Source of the DNA: Collinsella sp. WCA1-178-WT-3 (M1)
GTDB taxonomy: Bacteria; Actinomycetota; Coriobacteriia; Coriobacteriales; Coriobacteriaceae
Assembly: GCF_009696325.1 (NCBI RefSeq)
Contig: NZ_VUME01000002.1
Location: forward strand, 1 to 64,000
DNA length: 64,000 nt
Reading direction: 5' to 3'
The notes below the pieces were generated by a model. The model searched no databases, had not been told where the DNA came from, and was given only the letters and a program-made list of their open reading frames with translations. Below, one piece after another: positions 45,942 to 53,915 of the stretch. How positions within the stretch are numbered: the first letter of the stretch is position 1; each line of letters opens with the position of its first letter. The position numbers and the translations under genes are program-made.

Positions 45942-48692
45942 ATGTCTGACAAGCGCCGCACCTTTGCCGTTATCGACGGCAACTCGCTCATGCACCGCGC
46001 CTTCCACGCCGTGCCGCCGACCATGAACGCGCCGGACGGTCGCCCCACCAACGCGATCTTTGGCTTTCTGAACATGTTTCTTAAGATGATCGATGCCTTT
46101 AACCCCGACGGTGTGGTCGTGGCGTTTGACAAGGGCAAGCCGCGCGTGCGCATGGAGATGCTGCCGCAGTATAAGGCGCAGCGCCCGCCCATGGACCCCG
46201 ATCTGCATGCGCAGTTTCCCATGATTAAGGAGCTGCTCACGGCGCTCAACGTGCCAATTCTGCAGTCCGAGGGCTGGGAGGGCGACGATATTCTGGGAAC
46301 CATGGCGCGCCTGGGTGAGGAGGCCGGCTGCGACATGCTGCTGGTGACCGGCGACCGTGACATGTATCAGCTTGTGACCGAGCACGTCAACGTGGTCTCG
46401 ACTCGCAAGGGCCTGTCCGACGTGGCGATCATGACACCCGAGAGCGTGGACGACCTGTATCACGGCATTACGCCGGCGCTCGTGCCCGATTTTTACGGTC
46501 TGAAGGGCGATACGTCGGACAACATTCCCGGCGTACCGGGCATCGGCCCCAAAAAGGCGAGCGCGCTCATCGCGCAGTACGGCAGCTTGGACGAGGTCAT
46601 TGCGCATGCTGACGAGGTCAAGGGCAAGATGGGCGAGAACCTGCGTGCACACATCGACGATGCGCTGCTGAGCCGCAAGGTTGCGACCATCCGCACCGAT
46701 GCACCTGTCGAGCTCGACTTTGACGCGACGTCCTTCCCATCGTTTTCTGCCGATGAGGTGTCCGCGGCGCTGGGCGCACTTGGCATTACGGCCATGCAGA
46801 ACCGCTTCCTGGCGCTGATTGGCGGCGAGGGCGGGGTCGTGCCCGCTGCCAGCGCGTTCGAGATGCCCGCGGTTTCGCGTGCGGCCGCCGGCGATGCTGA
46901 GGCACTTGCTGCTGTGGCGGCCGAGATCTCTCGCGCGATTGATGCGGGCGAGTGGGTCGCCGCCGTGGTGGACGATGACAAGGAGGAGGGTGCGCTCTTT
47001 GGCCTGACGCGTACGCTGTGGCTGGCGACGTCCAAGGGGCTCTTTGCGCTCGAGGAAGCCGATGACGGCACGCCTGCCGCTGTCGAGGGCTTCAATTCTG
47101 CCCACGGCGTTATCGCTGGCGTGCTCGCGCGCCTGTTTATGGAGGGCCGCGTGGCGAGCCCGGACATGAAGGCGTTGCTGCATGAGCTTTCGCCCATCGA
47201 TTCTTCTGAGCCCGAGCTCATGGACCCGCTGGCAGTCGATTCCGTGCGCATCTTTGATACCGTGGTTGCCGCGTACCTGTTGGATTCCGACCGTTCCGAG
47301 TTTGACGAGGCATATCTGGCCGATACCTATCTGCAGATGGCGCTGCCTGCGGCGCGCGGTGCGGATGGTGCTGGCGAGGACGCTCCTGCTCCTGCTGCCC
47401 GTACCGCGGCGTTGACGCTGGCGCTCGTGGCGCCGCTTCGCGACCGCATGGCCCGCGAGAACGCCGCCAACGTGTTCGATGGCATTGAGATGCCGCTCGT
47501 GCCGGTGCTTGCCAAGATGGAGCGCGCGGGCATGCTCGTAGATCCCGACCGGCTGCGCAGCCTGTCCGAGGGCCTGGCGACCCAGATCACCGAGGTCGAG
47601 CGCAGCATTCGCGACCTGGCAGGTGATGAGACGTTTAACATCGGCAGTCCCATGCAGCTCTCGCACGTGCTCTTTGACGTTATGGGGCTTCCGACCAAGG
47701 GCCTCAAAAAGACCAAGCGCGGGTACTATTCGACCAACGCCAAGGTGCTGAGCGACCTTGCCCGTGACCACGAAATCGTGCGCCTGATTTTGGACTGGCG
47801 TGAGAAGTCCAAGATTAAGTCGACCTATCTGGACACGCTAGGTCCGCTGCGCCGTGGTGACGGTCGCGTGCACACCACGTACAACCAGACCATCACGGCA
47901 ACGGGTCGCCTGTCCTCGAGCGACCCGAACCTGCAGAACATCCCGACGCGCTCTGAGCTGGGCCGTACCGTTAAGACGGCGTTTTCGGCAGGCGAGGGCA
48001 GCGTCTTTTTGGCGGTGGACTACTCGCAGATCGAGCTGCGTCTACTCGCGCATCTCTCGGGTGACGAGCACCTGGTGCGCGCCTTTAACGAGGGCGAGGA
48101 CTTCCATGCCGAGACGGCTGCGCGCGTGTTTGGCGTTTCGGTGTCCGAGGTAACGCCCGACTTGCGCAGCCGCGCCAAGGCTGTGAACTTTGGCATCGTC
48201 TATGGTCAACAGGCGTACGGTCTGTCGCAGTCGCTGCACATCTCGATGGCCGAGGCGCGTGGCATGATCGATCGCTACTACGAGGCCTACCCGGGCGTGC
48301 GCACGTTCCTCGACAACGTGGTGGCGCGCGCCAAGCAGACGGGCTACGCCGAGACCATGTATGGCCGTCGGCGTCATATTCCGGAGCTCAAGGCCAAAAA
48401 CCCACAGCTCCGCGGCTTTGGTGAGCGTACGGCCATGAATCACCCCATGCAGGGCACCGCCGCCGACATCATCAAGATCGCGATGGCCCGCGTAAGCCGC
48501 CGCCTGGAAGAAGAGGGCTTTGCCGCCCACATGATCTTGCAGGTGCACGACGAGCTGGACTTTGAGTGCCCCGTCGACGAAGTTGAGCGCCTGACCGCCA
48601 TGGTCCGCGACGTCATGGAGCACGTAGTAGACCTCCGCGTACCGTTGATCGCCGAAGCCAGCACCGGCATAACCTGGGCCGACGCGAAATAG
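45942..48692 (+). CDS. polA: DNA polymerase I
   Basis: 916 residues, full length. An N-terminal 5'-3' exonuclease (about 1-290) with FAVIDGNSLMHRAF and GDRDMYQLV. A middle domain (about 300-540) that lacks the DxE exonuclease residues: at the place of FDTETD of E. coli it reads VVDDDKEEGA, so proofreading is probably lost. The polymerase domain (about 560-916) has RLSSSDPNLQNIP, VDYSQIELR with the catalytic Asp, RRxKxxNFGIVYG, and QVHDEL with the second Asp. The start at 45942 has GAGG upstream. It replaces RNA primers and fills repair gaps. Confidence 0.95.
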   Translation: MSDKRRTFAVIDGNSLMHRAFHAVPPTMNAPDGRPTNAIFGFLNMFLKMIDAFNPDGVVVAFDKGKPRVRMEMLPQYKAQRPPMDPDLHAQFPMIKELLTALNVPILQSEGWEGDDILGTMARLGEEAGCDMLLVTGDRDMYQLVTEHVNVVSTRKGLSDVAIMTPESVDDLYHGITPALVPDFYGLKGDTSDNIPGVPGIGPKKASALIAQYGSLDEVIAHADEVKGKMGENLRAHIDDALLSRKVATIRTDAPVELDFDATSFPSFSADEVSAALGALGITAMQNRFLALIGGEGGVVPAASAFEMPAVSRAAAGDAEALAAVAAEISRAIDAGEWVAAVVDDDKEEGALFGLTRTLWLATSKGLFALEEADDGTPAAVEGFNSAHGVIAGVLARLFMEGRVASPDMKALLHELSPIDSSEPELMDPLAVDSVRIFDTVVAAYLLDSDRSEFDEAYLADTYLQMALPAARGADGAGEDAPAPAARTAALTLALVAPLRDRMARENAANVFDGIEMPLVPVLAKMERAGMLVDPDRLRSLSEGLATQITEVERSIRDLAGDETFNIGSPMQLSHVLFDVMGLPTKGLKKTKRGYYSTNAKVLSDLARDHEIVRLILDWREKSKIKSTYLDTLGPLRRGDGRVHTTYNQTITATGRLSSSDPNLQNIPTRSELGRTVKTAFSAGEGSVFLAVDYSQIELRLLAHLSGDEHLVRAFNEGEDFHAETAARVFGVSVSEVTPDLRSRAKAVNFGIVYGQQAYGLSQSLHISMAEARGMIDRYYEAYPGVRTFLDNVVARAKQTGYAETMYGRRRHIPELKAKNPQLRGFGERTAMNHPMQGTAADIIKIAMARVSRRLEEEGFAAHMILQVHDELDFECPVDEVERLTAMVRDVMEHVVDLRVPLIAEASTGITWADAK

Positions 48693-48726
48693 GAAAGCAA
48701 CCACAGTTCCAAAGTAACTAAAGGCA

Positions 48727-48760
48727 GAAGGGGGCTCCTTGCCAACAAGGAGCCCCCTTC
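48727..48760 (+). terminator. Terminator after polA
   Basis: Perfect 15-bp stem GAAGGGGGCTCCTTG / CAAGGAGCCCCCTTC (48727-48741, 48746-48760) with a 4-base loop CCAA, then ATTCCAAAAAA. Confidence 0.8.
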
Positions 48761-48795
48761 ATTCCAAAAAATCAGCCAAGTATCTAGACACCCAA

Positions 48796-48992
48796 GACGC
48801 CATCTAGGCGGCAAGCAAGTCACCCAAGGACCTGGCCGGGCGAGACGGGTAAGTTTTTCGTAGATTCCGCACGAGCCGGAAAGCACTTAATGTGCTTTCC
48901 GAGCGAGCCCAGGACCTGACCGAGCGAAAAACTTACCCGTCTCGCCCGGCCAGGTCCGACGAGCTACGTTAACGAGCCGCCAAGATGGCGTC
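48796..48992. repeat. Nested inverted repeats containing a 33-bp perfect palindrome
   Basis: Three nested pairs: outer 48796-48812 with 48976-48992 (17 bp, one mismatch), middle 48828-48860 with 48925-48957 (33 bp perfect, starting GGACCTGGCCGGGCGAG), inner 48878-48886 with 48892-48900 (GGAAAGCAC/GTGCTTTCC, 5-base loop). The outer right arm is the 3' end of the HAD gene coding sequence, so the left arm is an inverted copy of it. It sits between convergent polA and HAD genes, after the polA terminator. Confidence 0.9.
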
Positions 48993-49796
48993 GATGAGCG
49001 TCAGTACGCCCCCGTCGTTGTTGCTCGGAATGCGCCACTTAGCGTGCGCATCCATATGCTCTTCGGCATTGTCCACGATAAAGCTATGCCCGACGCGCTC
49101 GAGCATAGGGATATCGTTGTAGGTGTCGCCCACGGCGGCGGCATCGGCGATATCGATGCCCAAGTGCTCGCACAGGTGCGCGACGCCGGCGCCCTTGTCG
49201 ACGCCCAGGTTCATAAAGTCGATCCACTCGCGGCCGGCATTGGTGACGTAGAGCTGATCCGAGAACGCGGGGTTATAGATCTCGCGGAACGCAGGCTCGG
49301 CGTCGTAGGCGGGGAAGAAGATCGAAATCTTGTTGGATTCGACGTCAAGACCCTCAAAGGTGTCGATGTAGTTGATGGCAGAATAGTAGATGCTGATCTC
49401 GTCGTGGTACTTGTGGTCGCGCGCCAAAACGTAAGCATCGTCATAGCAGCACAGGACGGGAACGGCACGCGGGTCCTCCACGGCATGTGCCAGGACCTTG
49501 TGGTAGAGCGCCACATCGATATTGCTCTTATAGATATAGTTGCCGCGATAGATGACGCAGGCTCCGTTATCGGGGCAAAAAGCGATGCGGTTCTTGATGC
49601 CCCCGAACATCTCCTCGAGCTTGGGGGCGGGACGTCCGCTGGCGGGGCAGAATACGATGCCGGCTTCGGCGAGCTTGTCCAGGTGTTCGTCAAGGCCTTG
49701 CGGCAGCACGCGCTCGTCGGTGAGTAACGTCTTGTCCATATCGACGGCGAGAATCTTGATGTTGCCGATGTTGGCGTCTGATTCGTAAGTTTGCAT
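48969..49796 (-). CDS. HAD-superfamily phosphatase, Cof type
   Basis: 275 residues, HAD Cof/YbiV-type. The four motifs are present: I, AVDMDKTLL with nucleophile Asp near residue 19; II, ASGRPAP; III, the Lys in GVDKGAGVAHLCEHLGI; IV, GDTYNDIPML. The long cap domain between II and III is the C2 type. Family members remove phosphate from sugar phosphates, nucleotides or flavins; the substrate here is unknown. It converges on polA and is divergent from argG. The last residues AILAAR are encoded in the outer arm of a nested inverted repeat. Confidence 0.9.
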   Translation of the reverse strand: MQTYESDANIGNIKILAVDMDKTLLTDERVLPQGLDEHLDKLAEAGIVFCPASGRPAPKLEEMFGGIKNRIAFCPDNGACVIYRGNYIYKSNIDVALYHKVLAHAVEDPRAVPVLCCYDDAYVLARDHKYHDEISIYYSAINYIDTFEGLDVESNKISIFFPAYDAEPAFREIYNPAFSDQLYVTNAGREWIDFMNLGVDKGAGVAHLCEHLGIDIADAAAVGDTYNDIPMLERVGHSFIVDNAEEHMDAHAKWRIPSNNDGGVLTLIDAILAAR

Positions 49797-49887
49797 AAAA
49801 CGCGCCTTTCGGTTTCCGGAATGTTTCGGGTGTAATGACCCTCTACTTGGTAATCGGGCGTATTTTCGCAGGATTGGCGCGTATTTG

Positions 49888-49909
49888 CATCACTATTCAC
49901 AAAGTGATG
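49888..49909. promoter_or_regulatory. Inverted repeat upstream of the argG promoter, candidate operator
   Basis: CATCACT and AGTGATG (49888-49894, 49903-49909) with an 8-base centre lie about 35 bases before the -35 box in the 555-base gap between the HAD gene and argG. It does not match the ArgR box consensus. Confidence 0.35.
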
Positions 49910-49940
49910 AAAAAACTTTTCAGAAATTTGAATTTGTCGC

Positions 49941-49968
49941 TTGTGCAGCGGACACTTTAGCGTATTAT
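49941..49968 (+). promoter_or_regulatory. Candidate argG promoter
   Basis: TTGTGC (49941-49946), a 16-base spacer and TATTAT (49963-49968). Transcription from about 49975 would place the leader peptide 97 bases and argG about 377 bases downstream. Confidence 0.5.
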
Positions 49969-50071
49969 AGCGAACATCGAAAACGGAGACGGAAAAACGA
50001 CCGCTTACCGAGGAGAAGGTACCGTTTACGATATTTGAATTGCGCTCGGCGATGTGTGAAAGGAGAGGCAG

Positions 50072-50146
50072 ATGCAGTTCGTACAGATCATCACCACTGC
50101 AGACAATGCCATCCGACGCCAGCGCGCAATTTCCCGACGACGATAA
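50072..50146 (+). CDS. Arginine-rich leader peptide of argG (24 codons)
   Basis: ATG at 50072 with AAAGGAGAGGCAG directly upstream, 24 codons, TAA at 50144. The peptide reads MQFVQIITTADNAI followed by RRQRAISRRR, six arginines among its last ten residues, four as CGA and two as CGC. Its last codons CGA CGA CGA (50135-50143) lie partly inside the left arm of a hairpin ending in TTTT. The layout is that of amino-acid attenuators such as trp or his leaders, but for arginine. Position ahead of argG supports this. Function is inferred, not known. Confidence 0.7.
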   Translation: MQFVQIITTADNAIRRQRAISRRR

Positions 50147-50211
50147 CAATCGTCTCTGTCCGCATGGGGCGAATTGCCTCAACAGAGTCATTTTCTAGGT
50201 CGTCGGGTTTT
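50133..50211 (+). promoter_or_regulatory. Candidate arginine-responsive transcription attenuator
   Basis: CCCGACGAC (50133-50141, within the leader's Arg codons) pairs perfectly with GTCGTCGGG (50199-50207), directly followed by TTTT. The loop holds CTCTGT (50154-50159) / ACAGAG (50182-50187) and a small GGGGC/GCCTC stem. The right arm can pair alternatively with ACGAC at 50215-50219, and a further hairpin (CACAAC...GTTGTG) follows to about 50256. Ribosome stalling at the CGA codons would block the first arm and allow read-through into argG. Confidence 0.6.
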
Positions 50212-50351
50212 CGCACGACACAACTGCATGTTTCTAGGGCATGTTGTGGTGCTTTATGCTATTTAACCTGATATTGCACGATATGTGACCTTGAAATGAC
50301 TTGCAACTGACCGATGTTCTAACTAGCTATCAAGGGCGAAAGGAAACAGCC

Positions 50352-51578
50352 ATGAGCAAGGAAAAAGTCGTTCTCGCATATTCTGGTGGACTTGATACAT
50401 CCGTATGTGTTAAGTGGCTCCAGGACGAGAAGAATCTCGATGTCGTTTGCGTCTGCGGCAACGTGGGCCAGGAGGAGACCGGCCTGGATGCCAAGAAACA
50501 GAAAGCGCTCGACCTGGGCGTTCTTGATTGCCAGGTACTCGACCTGCGCGATGAGTTCTCCGATGAGTTCCTGACCAAGGCCATCGCCGCAAATTCCATG
50601 TACGAGAACAAGTACCCGCTGCTTTCCGCTCTGTCTCGCCCGCTGCTCGCCAAGAAGCTTGTCGAGGTCGCCCACGAGTTTGGCGCGACCTACGTCGCCC
50701 ACGGCTGCACCGGCAAGGGTAACGACCAGGTCCGTTTTGAGGCTGCCGTCAAGGCCCTCGACCCCGAGCTCAAGGTTATCGCCCCGGTTCGCGAGTGGGA
50801 TCTGAAGTGCCGTCCCGACGAGGTCGCCTATGCTCACGCCCACAACGTGCCGGTTCCCGAGGGTGCCAACGACAACCCCTATTCCATCGACGACAACCTG
50901 TGGGGTCGTGCCATTGAGTGCGGCCACCTGGAGGATCCCTGGAACGAGCCGCTCGACGACGCCTGGGTTATGACCAAGAATCCCGAGGACACGCCCGACA
51001 CCCCGACCTACACCGAGATTGAGTTTGAGGCCGGCAAGCCCGTCGCCGTCGACGGCAAGAAGATGAAGCTCTCCGAGATCGTCATCGCCCTCAACAAGAT
51101 CTCCGGCGACAACGGCTTTGGCCGTCTCGACCTGGTCGAGGATCGTCTGGTGGGCCTCAAGAGCCGCGAGTGCTATGAGGTTCCCGGCGCCCTGACGCTT
51201 ATCACCGCCCACAAGGCGCTCGAGGATATTTGTGTCGAGGGCGATCTGCTCAAGACCAAGATTAAGCTCGAGCAGGATTGGGCCACCGCTGTGTACAACG
51301 GCCAGTGGTACAGCCCGCTCAAAAACGCACTCGACGCCTTTATGGCCGATACCCAGAAGTTCGTGACCGGTACCGTTCGTCTGAAGTTCTTTAAGGGCAA
51401 CTGCCATGTTGTCGGCCGCAAGAGCCCCTTCAGCCTCTATGACTACGGTCTGGCCACCTACGACCGCGACACCACGTTTGACGAGAAGGCCAGCGCCGGC
51501 TTTATCGAGATCGACACGCTGTCGCTCAAGACGTGGGCCAAGGTCCAGGGTCCCAGCTCTGCTGCCGCTCAGGCTTAA
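50352..51578 (+). CDS. argG: Argininosuccinate synthase
   Basis: Joins citrulline and aspartate with ATP to give argininosuccinate. 408 residues, family-typical. The ATP pyrophosphatase P-loop is AYSGGLDTSVCV near residue 10. Further blocks are VAHGCTGKGNDQVRFE near 120 (with the citrulline/aspartate site) and the C-terminal YGLATYDRDTTFD. The start at 50352 follows AAAGGAAA by 6-9 bases. argH lies 521 bases downstream with a 56-codon gene between. A leader peptide rich in Arg codons is upstream, so regulation by arginine is likely. Confidence 0.97.
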   Translation: MSKEKVVLAYSGGLDTSVCVKWLQDEKNLDVVCVCGNVGQEETGLDAKKQKALDLGVLDCQVLDLRDEFSDEFLTKAIAANSMYENKYPLLSALSRPLLAKKLVEVAHEFGATYVAHGCTGKGNDQVRFEAAVKALDPELKVIAPVREWDLKCRPDEVAYAHAHNVPVPEGANDNPYSIDDNLWGRAIECGHLEDPWNEPLDDAWVMTKNPEDTPDTPTYTEIEFEAGKPVAVDGKKMKLSEIVIALNKISGDNGFGRLDLVEDRLVGLKSRECYEVPGALTLITAHKALEDICVEGDLLKTKIKLEQDWATAVYNGQWYSPLKNALDAFMADTQKFVTGTVRLKFFKGNCHVVGRKSPFSLYDYGLATYDRDTTFDEKASAGFIEIDTLSLKTWAKVQGPSSAAAQA

Positions 51579-51730
51579 GTCTTTCTCCCTTGGTATCCGC
51601 GCGGCCCATCCGCGTGATACATAACGGGCGCATGGGGTCCCTACCTTTCGTTATGCTTGCTGACACTTCTTAACATCGGTGGCCCCTACATTCCGCCCGC
51701 ATATATGATGCCGCGTCTGCGGCTGAGTCC

Positions 51731-51765
51731 GAGCCCCGCCGGGGTTGTCCGGCGGGGCTCCTTCT
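51731..51765 (+). terminator. Hairpin terminator after argG
   Basis: Perfect 12-bp GC-rich stem GAGCCCCGCCGG / CCGGCGGGGCTC (51731-51742, 51749-51760), 6-base loop, then CTTCTATC. A weaker inverted repeat CATAACG/CGTTATG (51620-51626, 51649-51655) precedes it. Confidence 0.65.
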
Positions 51766-51810
51766 ATCAATTTGGCGGCTCTGCGCCTATATATATGAGG
51801 AGTATCCATT

Positions 51811-51981
51811 ATGTTCAATGCTATTGCGCATGCTTTACTTGCCCTCGCGCCCGAGTTCGATGCTGCAAAGGTCGAGGATGTCCCTATGAGCCTGAAGGCA
51901 TGGATTGACGGCTCGGCGAGCAACGGCTGGCGGGAGTCGATGGGCGCCAAGTGCCTGGTGCGTCACTTCTTTGCAAATTAG
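51811..51981 (+). CDS. 56-residue protein between argG and argH, unknown function
   Basis: ATG at 51811 with GAGGAG 8 bases upstream, ending TAG at 51981. The sequence starts MFNAIAHALLALAPEFDAAK and ends in CLVRHFFAN; it looks soluble and partly amphipathic, with one Trp-rich turn (ASNGWRESMG). No family recognised. The good ribosome site, a plausible composition and a place between two arg genes argue that it is translated, and the T-rich context upstream (ATATATATGAGG) could include its promoter. It is too short for certainty. Confidence 0.55.
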   Translation: MFNAIAHALLALAPEFDAAKVEDVPMSLKAWIDGSASNGWRESMGAKCLVRHFFAN

Positions 51982-52099
51982 CCACATGGTCTCGCGCACG
52001 GCGGGGAATGTGCAAAACTAGCGGTTGATAAATCGCTTTAGCGACATGGCGCTTTGCTTTGGGCGCTTGTTTTGGTATTTAGAGAAAGGGGACGGTTCC

Positions 52100-53530
52100 A
52101 TGGCTCTTTGGGGCGGTCGTTTTGAGGCGGGCGTGGCCGAGGTCACGCAGGAGTTTGGCGCGTCGCTGCCGGTCGACAAACATCTCTATAAGCAAGATAT
52201 CGCTGGCTCTAAGGCGCATGCCAAGATGCTGGCGGCCCAGGGCATTATCAGTGCAAAGGACGAGCAGGCGATTGCCGAGGGTCTGACCGCAATCGAACAG
52301 GATATCGATGCCGGCGACTTCACCTTCGATATCAACGACGAGGACATTCATATGTCCATCGAGAGCGAGCTGACCCGTCGCATCGGCGAGGCGGGCAAGC
52401 GCCTGCATACCGGGCGTTCGCGCAACGACCAGGTGGCGACCGATACGCGCCTGGGCGTCAAGGCGCTGGCCAAGGAGCTCATGGAGGCCAATCTTGAGCT
52501 GCGCCACGTGCTGGTGGATGCGGCCAAACAGTACAACAAGGTGATTCTGCCGGGTTACACGCACATGCAGCATGCTCAGCCCGTGCTGCTGTCGCATCAT
52601 CTGCTGGCGTATTCTTGGATGTTCGCGCGCGACTTTACACGCCTGAAGGCCGCCTTTGATGCTGCCGACAACTGCCCGCTGGGCGCTGCCGCGCTTGCCG
52701 GTACGAGCTATCCGCTCGATCGTCAGATGACGGCCGCCGAACTTGGCTTTGCGGGCGTGATTCCCAACTCGCTCGATGCGGTTTCCGACCGTGATTTCCT
52801 CCTCGACCTGCATTACGCCGGCTCCGTCATGGCGATGCACCTGTCGCGTCTTTCCGAGGAGATCGTGCTGTGGTCGAGCTCCGAGTTTGGCTTTATCACG
52901 CTTTCAGACTCGTATTCCACTGGCTCGTCCATCATGCCGCAGAAGAAGAACCCCGATTTTGCCGAGCTTATCCGCGGCAAGAGCGGCCGAGTCTATGGCA
53001 ACCTGGTGCAGCTGCTCGTGACCATGAAGGGCCTGCCGCTCGCTTATAACAAGGACTTGCAGGAGGACAAGGAGGGTGCGCTCGATACCGCCCATACGCT
53101 CATGCAGTGCCTGTCCGTTATGGCCGGTATGATTTCGACCTGGACCGTCAACGAGGATGCCATGGCGCGCGAGTGCGGCGTGGGGCACCTTGCCGCCACC
53201 GATGTTGCCGATTACCTGGCCAAGCGTGGCCTGCCGTTCCGCGAGGCCCACGCCGTGGTGGGCCATTTGGTCCTGATGTGCGAGAAGCGCGGCTGCAATC
53301 TTGAGGACCTGCCGTTTGAGGTGTTCCAAGAGGCAAGCCCGCTCTTTGAGCACGACATTACCGAGGCGCTCGACATCCCGTCGATTGTCGCTGCACGCAC
53401 GACCGAGGGCGGTTCCGCCCCTGCTGCCGTTGCCGTGCAGCTGCAGCGTGCCCAGGCACAACTCGTTGCCGACGAAGGTGTGCTTGGATCGCTGACTAAG
53501 GTCGTCGAGATGGGCCACGGGGCAAAGTAA
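52100..53530 (+). CDS. argH: Argininosuccinate lyase
   Basis: Cleaves argininosuccinate to arginine and fumarate, the last step of arginine synthesis. 476 residues. The fumarase/aspartase superfamily signature SSIMPQKKNPD is near residue 280, with the catalytic Ser loop. HTGRSRNDQVATD is near 108 and GYTHMQHAQP near 155. The N-terminus MALWGGRFEAG is family-typical and its ATG follows AAAGGGG by 9 bases. An upstream frame to 52025 is not conserved. It is separated from argG by 521 bases and probably has its own promoter. Confidence 0.97.
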   Translation: MALWGGRFEAGVAEVTQEFGASLPVDKHLYKQDIAGSKAHAKMLAAQGIISAKDEQAIAEGLTAIEQDIDAGDFTFDINDEDIHMSIESELTRRIGEAGKRLHTGRSRNDQVATDTRLGVKALAKELMEANLELRHVLVDAAKQYNKVILPGYTHMQHAQPVLLSHHLLAYSWMFARDFTRLKAAFDAADNCPLGAAALAGTSYPLDRQMTAAELGFAGVIPNSLDAVSDRDFLLDLHYAGSVMAMHLSRLSEEIVLWSSSEFGFITLSDSYSTGSSIMPQKKNPDFAELIRGKSGRVYGNLVQLLVTMKGLPLAYNKDLQEDKEGALDTAHTLMQCLSVMAGMISTWTVNEDAMARECGVGHLAATDVADYLAKRGLPFREAHAVVGHLVLMCEKRGCNLEDLPFEVFQEASPLFEHDITEALDIPSIVAARTTEGGSAPAAVAVQLQRAQAQLVADEGVLGSLTKVVEMGHGAK

Positions 53531-53582
53531 GGGTTTAGTTAAAGCGGCTTTGGCCATTTATTGATAAATCGTTTTTGCTTTT

Positions 53583-53618
53583 ACGGGCGTCTGTTGCTGC
53601 GGGCGCCCGTATTTTGTT
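53583..53618 (+). terminator. Terminator after argH
   Basis: Stem ACGGGCG / CGCCCGT (53583-53589, 53604-53610), loop 14 bases, followed by ATTTTGTT. It lies in the 385-base gap before ndk, whose remaining part shows no supported frame until the ndk promoter. Confidence 0.7.
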
Positions 53619-53823
53619 GCAATGGGGAAGGGGCTTGTCGAGAACTTCTGTAGGACCTTTGGGCAGGTTGTGAAGGGGGTACGTTCACGGGCGGCAACCG
53701 ACCGTCCGCTCGGTTCGGCGCGGTTGATGCGCGGTCGGATGGTACTCTAATCAGGCTTCGAAACAGAAGTGACACATATGGAACGTTTTAATAAATTGTA
53801 ATGTTTCAAAAAACAGCTTTTTG

Positions 53824-53852
53824 TTTAACTGCAGCTAAAACTCTGTTACGAT
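53824..53852 (+). promoter_or_regulatory. Promoter of ndk
   Basis: TTTAAC (53824-53829), exact 17-base spacer, TACGAT (53847-53852), in an AT-rich stretch about 64 bases before the ATG. Confidence 0.6.
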
Positions 53853-53915
53853 GCAGTCCAGGCGGGTGCCGGAATGGGACTTGGGCACGCGCGAACCTAC
53901 TTGAAAGGCTACCTT

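Noticed and set aside
44378-46363. A 661-codon minus-strand frame covering the M18 gene and extending over polA
   Set aside because: Only the part up to 45775 matches the peptidase family and has a ribosome site; the extension is antisense to the conserved start of polA.
45843-47771. Very long minus-strand frame opposite polA
   Set aside because: Its codon pattern mirrors third-position GC bias of polA, and its translation is a low-information His/Arg/Gly-rich string with no family match.
48796-48992. CRISPR array
   Set aside because: The repeats are inverted and nested rather than direct and regularly spaced; no cas genes and no array were seen anywhere in the window.
49919-49932. TTCA-N6-TGAA near the argG promoter as an ArgR box
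   Set aside because: The ArgR consensus has TGAAT ... ATTCA, the opposite order of half-sites, so the match is to the wrong arrangement.
52025-53571. 11-mer TTGATAAATCG before and after argH (52025-52035 and 53561-53571)
   Set aside because: It is short, lies in AT-richer spacer and does not match the ArgR box; two copies could arise by chance.
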